Assembly: GCA_026770025.1 (NCBI GenBank)
Contig: JAMXDE010000065.1
Location: 62,001-126,000 of the forward strand
Source of the DNA: Craspedostauros australis
Lineage: Eukaryota; Bacillariophyta; Bacillariophyceae; Mastogloiales; Achnanthaceae
Reading direction: 5' to 3'
Length of the DNA: 64,000 nt
Part shown: positions 1-9,500 of the stretch, in pieces
Numbering within the stretch: position 1 is the first letter of the stretch
Layout of the letters: the number at the start of each line of letters is the position of its first letter
The notes under the pieces: model-generated
The model's input: only the letters and a program-made list of their open reading frames with translations
Told to the model about the DNA's origin: nothing
The model's database searches: none
Translations under genes and position numbers: made by a program

Positions 1-1388
1 AATTGGAGGGCGCCGGGCCCGAACTGGCCGATGCCATCTGGGACGCCGCCAAAACCACCATCGAGGAATGGACCGGCATGAAGCAACGTCCCTCCAGTGT
101 CTATGGCGTGCGCGTGTACAACGAGGGTGCGGTGCTCAGTCCGCACTGCGACCGCATCCCACTCATCTCGTCGGCGATCGTCAATGTGGCGCAAGATGTG
201 GATGAGGATTGGCCCATAGAGGTCTACGGTCATGATGGCAAGGCAGTCAACGTCACCATGGAGCCTGGTGACATGGTCTTGTACGAATCCGGTTCGATTA
301 TTCATGGGGTGAGTGGAAACGAGTGGCTGTTGATGGCGGCTGTTTCACGATACTCTGCACATTGCGAACTATTGAGAATGCTGCGGATTGCTCAAGTCGT
401 CATGCTGGGATACTCAAGCATACTCGTACGTGTGTGCTCGCAATATCGTGCCGTGCCGTCTCCTCGATTAAATGCTCACCATACCTCTGCACTGCTGCTT
501 TTTCCAAACCGTTCCCATCGTCGCACAACGCCAAATTGCTAATGTGACAACATCGATCGTCTCCACGGTTGTTCGTAGAGACCATTCCCGTTGGTCGGCC
601 GATATTATGCCAATATCTTCATTCACTTTGAGCCATACGGCTTCATGGATGGGCGGCGATTTGTCAACGATGAGGATCCGGACCTTCCACCATACGTCCA
701 AGCGGGATCGCGATTGGCAGAGTATCAGCACGAGAACTTTCTGGATGTGAGTCACTATCATCGTTGTTAGTTGTGTTGGTGCTGTTGTTGATGTTATCAT
801 CAGCATCCGGAATGGGGCTGCCAAGAAGAGCACTGTGAATTTGCTCTGCGATCCGATCTTGTGCATCGACTGCTCTGCTCCCAATCGCAGGATTGCGAAT
901 GCCAGATGTCCACTCAATTGGTTTGTTCACTTTTGCATCGTCCAATCCCCGTTTATCGCGCACAGAACCAGGGATACAACGAAGCTGGCACGAGCGCCCA
1001 CACCGCCGCTGGTGATGGCGACTTGGAGAAGCTCCACGACATTGCGCGCAAGGATTCCACACATCTGCATTTCAAGGACAGCAACGGATGGCAACCGATC
1101 CATGAGGCCGCACGCGCTGGTGAGACTGACGCAGTCCAATTCCTTCTCGAGCACAATGCGAACGTAAACAGCCGCACGGACTTTGGTGAAGGACTCTCAC
1201 CCCTCTCGTTGGTGGTGAAGCATCATGGTTTGGGGCATGAGCTTGTGGAGATCCTGAAAAGCTTTGGAGCCGAGCTGCACTGGTGGAGTGACGAAGGAGA
1301 GGAGGAAGAAGACGAATACGACGATGAGGAGGAAGATGATGAAGACGACGAGGATGACGAAGACGATGAGGAGGAAGAGGAATTGTGA
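1..1388 (+). CDS. Prolyl-4-hydroxylase-like 2OG-Fe(II) oxygenase fused to ankyrin repeats (5' end outside window)
   Basis: Three exons are readable: 1-308 (codons from base 3), 579-746 and 804-1388, joined by phase-0 GT-AG introns 309-578 and 747-803. A further 45-nt stretch, 921-965, starts GT and ends AG and could be an optional intron; both forms stay in frame. The first exon carries the double-stranded beta-helix core with the iron-binding HxD motif (SPHCDR) and, at the exon 1/2 junction, the distal His (IIHG). After a linker, about 60 residues form ankyrin repeats (GWQPIHEAARAGETDAVQFL), followed by a very acidic Asp/Glu tail ending at TGA 1386-1388. The intact paralogue at 44,200-46,016 aligns over the oxygenase core and the ankyrin part, which supports the splice sites. 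Predicted substrates are unknown; family members hydroxylate prolyl residues in the secretory pathway. The missing 5' part should hold the signal peptide. Confidence 0.82.
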
Positions 1389-2944
1389 GACTGACTTCGC
1401 ACTCATGCGCACTGTTCGGCGCAGCTCATCTCGGTCGTCCTTCACTTGATGCATTCCTGTCTCACGAGCACGACACCAACAACAAGCCTTAGAATCCATT
1501 CACTATCAACTAGACATTTCATGAATTGGGCGACGGACGAGATACGTGATTGGACCTGAGACTGTGCGCCCAGCTCGATTGATACATCCCGCCCTGTTGC
1601 GGCGCTACCAGGTGCATGATATTTCACGTGAATCCAACCTTCGATGGACAAGATGAGATCGCGCATGCCAAGATGAACGGAGGCAGCCAGCCAAAGTCAA
1701 TTTCTGATCAGGTGTTTGCATCGTTGACGCAATCTCCTGGTGATGGAAGAACAGGCATGCCGCGATCATCGCGATGATGATGGTTGCATCGACGAGGCAA
1801 TGAACAGCCATGAATCGATCGATCTTGTTGAAGGAGATCGGGTCGTTCCGGTTCATCACGGGAAACAACGAGAGCATCGAACCGCACCAGCGCTCCGACC
1901 GCGTCATCGGATTTGGCGTCTGGGTTCGTGCCTGTCTCATTTTCATGAAGCGCGCTTTGTGCACGGTGGTTGAGACTTTGCATTGATGCTGTACACTAAG
2001 AGACTGGTCGAGCCTGATGCGGATGCGTTGCAGCAGCTCGCTGCGGCTGGAGACTGCATGGTTTTGGCCGAAGCGTCACACCTTGCATAGTCGTACGTGG
2101 GAGGCAGCCACCTGGACAGCCCGAAGGTCGGGACTGCTCGTGCCATGGCAAGAGAAAGGTGGGGCGGCGCCTCGATGTCTGGTGTGTTCATTTTGGATCG
2201 TTTTTGGCGCCAATAACATCATCCGCGAGTGACACAGACGTGCATCGTGAATGGACTAAGCGGAACAGTCCAACAACACAAAGAGCAGAGTTAGTCGAAC
2301 GGATCAATTGCTCTGTTCTTTTCTTGTTGTGTCACGTCGCGTCGCAGACAGGGATTCCGTGACGACTTCCTTTGTTGAAACGTGGATTGGATCCACGATA
2401 TTTTCAGGCGTGTTTTCTGTGCTGGGTTTGGGCAAATCTTCGTTTGTTGCTCGCGCAGACGCACGCCTGCGAGCAATGAGCGAGAAGTCCTCCGCCCACT
2501 GTTGGGAAGGTTGAAGTGGTGGCAATCCGCACATCCTGGAGCCTGCGACTACGAGAGCGTGGTCGAGGGAGCCTACGCCCAAGTGTCAGTATGGTGCCGT
2601 GCTCTGCGTGTTTGGTTGACTGTCCTGATCGCACTCGCATGCGCTGTCCTTGACGGGTACTCGCGCGGTGCTATTCAATACAAACGAGGAGAGGACACTT
2701 CGAACTCTCTGTCCCTCTCATCTCCTCACGACGCATTCGCATAGTTCCATGGTGAGCGTTCTGCTGGTGCTGTGCCATACGAATGGAGAAACCCACAATT
2801 CTTTGGGTCGAGTGGAGTTGGCAATAGTCGGATGATCATATTGCAATAGAATTGGTCGTTTGATCCACATGGCACCGCACTCAATCCTTCTCTTTCTTTC
2901 TCTTCCGTTCTCTTTCTCCTCACTTTCTAGCGCAATCATTGACA
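1389..2944. other. Intergenic region, no supported gene
   Basis: Short overlapping ORFs on both strands show no family resemblance and use non-ATG starts. A 34-codon ATG ORF near 1,986-2,090 (MLYTKRLVEPDADALQQLAA) faintly resembles an ankyrin-repeat edge but ends quickly. A long pyrimidine tract at 2,883-2,928 followed by AG at 2,929-2,930 could be a 3' splice site for an unseen 5' exon of the downstream ankyrin gene, or simply a promoter pyrimidine patch. Confidence 0.5.
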
Positions 2945-4459
2945 ATGCGAGAGAGTGTCCTCCCACCTTATGGCAACTCGCCACTCCATGATGCCTGCCA
3001 CAACGGCAATCTGCGCACGGTGCGAGTTCTGGTTCCATCCACGCTCACCAACAGCGGCAACATTAGCAACATCAACAGCAACCCCTGCAACGACAACGGC
3101 GAGACGCCGCTCCTACTGGCTTGCCGGCGTGGTCATTTGGCGGTGGTTGGGTTCCTGATTAATTCCAACCACGTTGCCTTCGACCCCAACCTGCAGGAGC
3201 GGCACGGTGATACGGCGCTGCACGTGGCTTGCCGACGTGGATATCAAGCCATCGTGGAGTGCTTGCTCGAGTCCGAGCGTCTCAACATCGATGTGAGCTT
3301 ACGCAACAACGACGGCAACACGGCCCTGCACAGTGCCTGTTTCGGTGGCCATCGGGGCGTGGTGGAGTACCTGATGAAGGAATCACCAGCCTGGGTGAAT
3401 TTCGATGCGCACGAGCCAAACGATGAGGGAAATACACCGTTGCACATCGCTTGTTGGCGTGGACAGAGAGACCTGGTGGAGTACCTGTTGGAATCGGACC
3501 AACACAACGCCGATCTGATGGCCCGCAACAAAAGCGGCAGCACGCCATTCCATGTCGCTTGCGAGAACTACAAGAGCCGCGTCATGCAGTACTTGGTGGA
3601 TCATCACAGCACCAAGTTTGACGTGAATGCGCAGAACGATCGCGGCGAAACTCCGTTTCATCGAGCGTGTCGTTACGGACGCGACGCCGCCGTGAGCTAT
3701 TTGCTGGAATCGAAGAACGTTGCCTTACGTGGCAACCTCGCGGATCACGATGGAAACACAGGCCTCCATCTGGCCTGCCAATCGCCGCACAAGGAGTTGG
3801 TGAAACTGTTGATGCGGCATCCCGAAGTCGTCGCTACGAGAATTCGCAACAAGGATGGAGACACGCCGCTGCATTTGGCGTGCCAGCATGGTTTTCATTA
3901 CGCCATCTCCGATGTCGGCCATCTCATGCAATTGTATCACCACATCAAGACGGAGATCGTGTCGTGTTGCAATCTCAACGAAGTCACGATCGGCGATGAT
4001 TTCCATCCACTCATCCATTACGCGCAGCCCATGCTCGATACGCAGAACAACCGTGGCGATACCCCGATGCACGTTGCATGCCGCGGTGGTTCTGCAACGT
4101 GGGTGGAAGACTTGGTCGCGCCGAGCACAGTTAACGGAAGAGTGCGCAACGCCGAGGGCAGCACAGTATTGCACGAAGTGTGCCGCAGAGGTCGCTTGCG
4201 ACTCGTGCAGTTATTGGTGAACTCAGAGAATGTGACGGTGGATGTGAACATCGCCGATAATCAAGGATGCACTGCGTTGGATGTTGCCGTGGAGAGGGGT
4301 CATCGGAAGGTTGTCGACTACTTGAGCACACTCAGCGAGGCTGATAACGTTGCGTTGATGGGATCCCATCCAAATCATGCCAAACAGACCAACCTTTGCG
4401 CGACTATGGCGAAGTGTTGCATGTCTGCTTTTGTTGCGCATGACTCAGCTGCGGAGTAG
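2945..4459 (+). CDS. Ankyrin-repeat protein (about 12 repeats)
   Basis: A single uninterrupted reading frame of 504 codons from the first ATG (2945) to TAG. It is almost wholly ankyrin repeats, each with the G-x-T-P/A-L-H-x-A-C-x-x-G signature: for example GETPLLLACRRGHLAVV, GDTALHVACRRGYQAIV, GNTPLHIACWRGQRDLV and GDTPMHVACRGGSATWV. I count about 12 units, starting only a dozen residues after the Met. One unit near residues 310-370 is lengthened by a Cys/His-containing insert. The C-terminal 40 residues are non-repetitive. No signal peptide, membrane segment or catalytic domain is visible, so it is probably a soluble scaffold. The Cys in most LHxAC motifs is unusually regular. A polypyrimidine-AG just upstream means a 5' exon cannot be excluded. 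It lies head-to-tail downstream of a hydroxylase that itself carries ankyrin repeats. Confidence 0.88.
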   Translation: MRESVLPPYGNSPLHDACHNGNLRTVRVLVPSTLTNSGNISNINSNPCNDNGETPLLLACRRGHLAVVGFLINSNHVAFDPNLQERHGDTALHVACRRGYQAIVECLLESERLNIDVSLRNNDGNTALHSACFGGHRGVVEYLMKESPAWVNFDAHEPNDEGNTPLHIACWRGQRDLVEYLLESDQHNADLMARNKSGSTPFHVACENYKSRVMQYLVDHHSTKFDVNAQNDRGETPFHRACRYGRDAAVSYLLESKNVALRGNLADHDGNTGLHLACQSPHKELVKLLMRHPEVVATRIRNKDGDTPLHLACQHGFHYAISDVGHLMQLYHHIKTEIVSCCNLNEVTIGDDFHPLIHYAQPMLDTQNNRGDTPMHVACRGGSATWVEDLVAPSTVNGRVRNAEGSTVLHEVCRRGRLRLVQLLVNSENVTVDVNIADNQGCTALDVAVERGHRKVVDYLSTLSEADNVALMGSHPNHAKQTNLCATMAKCCMSAFVAHDSAAE

Positions 4460-4860
4460 GACAGGTACAGATAAGTAGAGAATCAGTGCAGGTACTATTA
4501 GTGTGATGGCGATGTAGTGAATGGCTGGTGTGATTGACGCCCGGTACGACTACTCGTCTCCAGCTTTCCTGCTTCCAGCCCCTGGCTGGCTGTCCTGACT
4601 CCGTCCCAAAGTCAAGCAGATGCGCATGTGCTGCACTGCTCTCCCCGAATCCCCTGGCTAGCATCTGTGTCTCGTGCGCGTCCCTGGCCAGACGACCGCC
4701 CTGTGCGAGAGCGTCTGACAGACAACGCAGCCATTTCCCCTCCCCTTCTTCAACAGCCGGAGCCTTGATCCCCATTTGATTTCATTCGATGGCATCGTTT
4801 CGCCGTTCCCAAAATCCTCGTTCTGTGACGTATGCTGCCCAGCCCTCCGTGCCCACCAGC
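4460..4860. other. Convergent intergenic spacer
   Basis: Contains the 3' ends of the ankyrin gene (plus strand) and of the plastid-protein gene (minus strand). Pyrimidine-rich on the plus strand (4,545-4,780). No other coding signal seen. Confidence 0.5.
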
Positions 4861-5613
4861 CTATTTGTACTTGGCGGGGTCTATGCCGTACATGGCGTCA
4901 ATGAAGGCCGCCATGTCCATGTCGCCCGCAAGTTCCAACAACATCTGGCGAGTCTCCTTCAAACCGTCCTTGCAATCATCCGGAGCGACCTCGAGGATCT
5001 CGTCGAGCTTGGCGTCGGCGACGTCGGCCTTCCAAAACTCGGTGTTCTGCAGGACGGAGCAGACCTGCATGGTGCGGAAGATGACGTAGACGATGATGGG
5101 GGTGGTCTCGATCGATGGGTAGACCTTGCGGAGCTGGGCGAGGCAGCTCTCGTCCTTGTAGAGCTGCAGGAGCTGCCCCATGAATTCGGCAATGTTGAGA
5201 GGCGTCTCGGGATCGCAGGTCTTCTTGCGGAGCTCCTCGAACCCGGGATGCCGGACCGTGAGGAGGTACTGCACCTCCGTGATGGGATCCACGATACCGC
5301 GCTGGAGCATATCGAGGCGTTTCGGATCCATGGCAGGAACAATCGGAGGATCATCAAGGCTCAGCTGCAGTCGCCAGGAAGGTGGGTTGGTGGGGGAACG
5401 AAGTCCGTGGAAGTTTTGGCCGACGAGACGAGTAGATCGAGAAAGAAGGCCGGGGTTGGTGGATGATGCAACGGTGGATCTCTTTGAATGCGGAGAGGCA
5501 GCACCATGCGAACGATTCGGGGCGAACGCAGCAGCAGTTCGCATGACACCGTTGGCACTGCCAGCGCCGCCCGATACAAGGACCAACTGCGCGAGGACGA
5601 TCTTCTTCATCAT
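4861..5613 (-). CDS. Conserved plastid-targeted protein of unknown function
   Basis: A 250-codon frame read leftwards from ATG 5613 to TAG 4861. The start was chosen because the next residues form a basic then hydrophobic signal peptide (MMKKIVLAQLVLVSG) followed after about 20 residues by TAAAFAP, the AFAP-type motif with a key Phe that directs proteins of algae with red secondary plastids through the chloroplast ER into the stroma. A Ser/Arg-rich transit-like stretch follows to about residue 75. The mature part is mostly helical and acidic (DPKRLDMLQRGIVDPITEVQ; DDCKDGLKETRQMLLELAGD). I do not recognise the family. There is no obvious intron. Plastid import is inferred from the presequence; the biochemical role is unknown. 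Confidence 0.8.
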   Translation of the reverse strand: MMKKIVLAQLVLVSGGAGSANGVMRTAAAFAPNRSHGAASPHSKRSTVASSTNPGLLSRSTRLVGQNFHGLRSPTNPPSWRLQLSLDDPPIVPAMDPKRLDMLQRGIVDPITEVQYLLTVRHPGFEELRKKTCDPETPLNIAEFMGQLLQLYKDESCLAQLRKVYPSIETTPIIVYVIFRTMQVCSVLQNTEFWKADVADAKLDEILEVAPDDCKDGLKETRQMLLELAGDMDMAAFIDAMYGIDPAKYK

Positions 5614-6238
5614 GCGTGTTCCGAACAGTCCGGAGAGTGAGCTGCAACTTGCCTTTGAGATACTTCGGCTCATGGTGGACGGAATGGAATGGGAGAGTGC
5701 AGTTAGGTATGGTGCCGAAGCCTTCAGTTGCGAGCGTTTGAGTTTTGTGTGCTCGTGGCGTCAATTTGAACAGAATACGATCTCCAGGGAGTATTGTGCA
5801 ATAGCAGAACGCTTCCACGCGCTCAACGAGTAGTCCCCTGATCGCAAAAGATCTTTTCTTGGTTGCCCCTTTTCTTCTTGCTCTCGTGATGGAGGGAAAT
5901 GCCGTGGTGACCCTCAGCACCTCACACCAGAACGGGGATGGTGACACCATGCGAGGATTTTGTGTGCGTATCGCAGTTTGATCGTTGTCTCACCCTCCTC
6001 TTTGTTCTTGCACCTGTAATCGCGCGTTGTTCTCTGTCTTGGTCCTGTTGCCATTGAAATCGGACACTTCGTCGAACAAACAAGAAAGGAAGCGCGCGGT
6101 AATCGCTCGTGCTTGTCCAAGCCAAACGAATCACAGCTTCGTACGTACTTAGAACATGGTATCATATCATGAAGATACAGAAATTGTGACTTATGAAGGT
6201 CGGTGGAACGCATTCGAAGCAAGAGAGTAGAATACCAT
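5614..6238. other. Upstream region of the plastid-protein gene up to the repeat boundary
   Basis: Presumed 5' UTR and promoter of the minus-strand plastid gene. No convincing TATA box or ORF was found. It ends where sequence shared with the second 2.8-kb duplicate begins (6239). Confidence 0.4.
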
Positions 6239-6275
6239 CTAGAGATTGGTGCACTTGTACTTTATCGACTGCGAC

Positions 6276-6291
6276 TATTCTGTGTACTCTA
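6276..6291. repeat. LINE target-site duplication, 3'-side copy
   Basis: The 16 bases TATTCTGTGTACTCTA are identical to 14433-14448 and occur once in the empty site at 32,075-32,090 of copy B. They therefore mark the exact insertion point of the LINE. Confidence 0.93.
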
Positions 6292-6519
6292 ATAATAATA
6301 ACACACTGACTATCCCTTGCGCACAAGGTTGCCTCGAAGGCTTTAAAGTCGCCTGCGTCCGACGAGCCCTAACGGCCGATCGTGCTAGAACGACTGCTGC
6401 AAGTATCTCACATCCTTGCCTTCCACAGCTTGCCATCACCGTGGGTCACATAAAACGTACCGCACTGGGCACCCGATATCATATCCGCCGTGCACTTCAC
6501 TCTTGCATGTATTCCCGCG

Positions 6520-9500
6520 TCACCTCCTCGCTTGCTTACACCTTGCTCTCCCTAACTGGAGACTGCTGGCGCGCTTCCTCGTCTGCCTCCTCCTTCTGCC
6601 GTTATCCTCCCCCACTCGCCCGTTGCCTTGCCGACCATCATCGCATTCGATCGTCGCCTCCTCCCTTGCCTGTGCCCGTCGCACTCTTGCGGCCGCCGAT
6701 CCTATCCGAGCCGCCGCCACGTGCCGCACCCATGCTAGTTGCTCATCCACCGGCATTCTCCGGATTTGCTCCTCGCTGGTGTTCTTCATCAGACCGACGT
6801 CCCTCTGTTGTAGGCCGTCGCTGCCTTGATTCCAAGTGGCAGTAACCTCGACCTGTGCTTGCCTCTCTCTCATGGTTTGCTTCTTCCAGGCCTCATCGTC
6901 GTGCAGCGCCATATTACGCGCTTGCCAGGCAGCCCACCGCACTTCCCACAACCCTGCGATCGCTCTCCCGATCCAGTTCGTGGCCGTACCTCGTGCCCCC
7001 ATGCTGCGCATCGTTTCAGCCTGTACCTGCCGCCACTGCCTCGACCACCTACCTAGCACCATCTTGTCCCACCCGATCTTGCCTTGTGCCACTGCTGCCC
7101 GGTGCACGTCGGACCACCCTTGCGGCTCCGATTCTGTGCCGTCCGACCACATACGAACCTGCCGGACAATCTCTCGCACCATGCGCGGGTCCCCTCCTTG
7201 CGTTCGCATAGAGTCCTCCCACTTCGCGAGGGCCGTGTTTCGTACCTGTACTGCAGCCGGGTGCTGACACCTCATCACATGAGCAGTGTCTTCCTCCTCC
7301 GCCTTGCACACTGGGCACAAACCATCACCCCAGAACTTCCACTTCCGCATATTCCGTCCAACTGGCCCGAAGTGCGCGGCATGCTTTACCACCCAGCGTC
7401 TCCGGTTGCCGCCCAGCCCTTTCAACGCCGCCCGTATAGACTGGCCGTCGACGTCACTCATGCCTTCCCGATCCATCTTGCCAGCGCGCTGCTGCCACCT
7501 CTCCGTCTTCTGCCGTTGCACATGCTCGCGAACAGTATCCTTGGCGTTCACACATATCTTGTCATGGCCAATCCACACAGACCATTCGCTGTCGTGCAAC
7601 TCTGCATCCTTTGCCGGCTGCCCTCTGCCTTGCTCTTCCCCTGCCATCCTGTCCACATCATCGTTCCAGTACGAGAACTCATCAATCTTGACTCCTCTGG
7701 CCCTCTCCAGCTGATGCCCATACACATGTCGATACACCAGCTTCACCGGCATCATTCGTTGCTCTCGGCGAATCGCCCGCAGCAGGTCAAAATGCTGGGC
7801 CTTCACTGGTACGTCCCTATCGTACTCAATGGCATGGATCCCTGCCATTCGGTTGTCGCATGCGACCACGATTGCCGCTTGCTCTGACCACCCTCGCTTC
7901 TGCCGGCTTACCACCTCCCGTGCAGTCTTCAGGGCGTAATAAATGCCCCCTAGCTCTGCCCGATAGGCGCTCTGCACCTCTGGTCGCCCCAACACGTCGC
8001 CTGCCATCCGAAGGTAGCCTTCGCGTCGTCCTCTGACATTGAGCGAGAACGCCGCTGTGCTCCTTCCATCCTTGAATGACCCATCTGTGCTTATCACCGC
8101 CCGTCCTTGCTGTACAGCATGGATCCATTCCCCTAAATCATTTCCAGGATCTCGTCCTGCTCTCTCTTTCGTCTGCACATGCGCCCTTCGTCCTACTTCG
8201 ACCACGTACACTTTGCCGTTCGCCTCTCGCAATTTCACCTCTCTCCCGTGGACCTCCTCTGATGACACCGTTTCGCGAGCTCGTCGGAACCCCTGCATCC
8301 CTGCGACGTCTCCTTCGCTCGCTTCCCATTCCTCCCACTCGTGTTCCGCTGCCAACGTCCAAACTTTCTGTTTCGACGAATTCCACACTGCGTACCACCT
8401 GCGTGCTTCTGCATCTCCTTGATCCGTGCTGCTGCCGCGTGCCATTGCTACCGCTCGTCGCCACAGAGACCAGTCGGCATCCGGTACTGCACCTTGCCTC
8501 GGCCATCGAATGTGTCGCCGCCCGCTCCACCGTCCTCGTTCTGTGTGCCATCGCAATACTTCCTCGCCGCCGCGAACATCATCCACAGTCATGACTTTCA
8601 TCAATATCCTGCACCGGTTGATTCGCCTCAACTGATCTTTGGTGTACCCCAGCCTGTCTAGCTCCTCCATCAGCCACCTGTCATTCCGTCGTACCTTCCT
8701 TGCCCCTTCGGTCTTTTCGCAGATGCTAATCCCGTATTCTTGAGCTTCCTGCCACACTGTCTTGATCCAACATTCTGTAGCCAGGAACCCCCACTTTCGG
8801 ACATCCATCTCGAAGAGCGGCTTGCCCGTTCCTATCTCGACTTTCATCGCCTCCATCGACCCTCTTAACAGCCGCCCTGTCATGGTATCGCGCTCGCCAT
8901 GCTCCATCACCATTGTAATGTGCTCCATTACTTGGGTTGTATGGAGCTCGTGTATGTCAGCCCCTAACTGACCTGCCGCAGCGTTGATCATTGCCCTCGG
9001 GAAACCACGATTGTAACCCATTTTGGACATCATCACTTTCCATACCGGCTGCATCACCGCTCTGCATTCCTGCTCTGAGAGTTGTGCTACTGGTAGAACG
9101 TACTCCAGCTTTTTTAGCAGAACCGTGCTCATCGCCGCTGTCGCATCCTGTTTGCGTATGCGTTTGGTACGGACCTTCTCCGCCCACCCTCTCGCTTTTG
9201 ATGCCATCGCCTCATGTATCGCCCTGCCGTTGCCGTCTGGGGCCAGCCGCACCCCGAGGGTCTCGAAAGCCTCATGTGCCTCGCTTCGCGGCATATTCTG
9301 TCTGCTGTCGCTGTTGCCTCGCATGGATATCGTCGCCGGCACTTCGGCATTTGTGGCATACCTCCATTCTCCGTTCTGCTGCCACGCGAAGTCGATTGCC
9401 CACCACATGCTTTTTTCAACCACCAGCGCCCCACCTGTCGCCCGCACCAATCGCTCCCATTCGTCCACGCTATTCTGCATCCTTTCCACGGCATCCTCTA

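Noticed and set aside
4789-5466. 225-codon plus-strand frame over the plastid-protein gene
   Set aside because: The minus frame has a signal peptide and AFAP motif; the plus product is shadow-like with no domain.
6246-8594. Several plus-strand frames of 100-270 codons along the LINE
   Set aside because: All lie opposite ORF2, are Pro/Ser/Cys-rich antisense translations, and show no homology.
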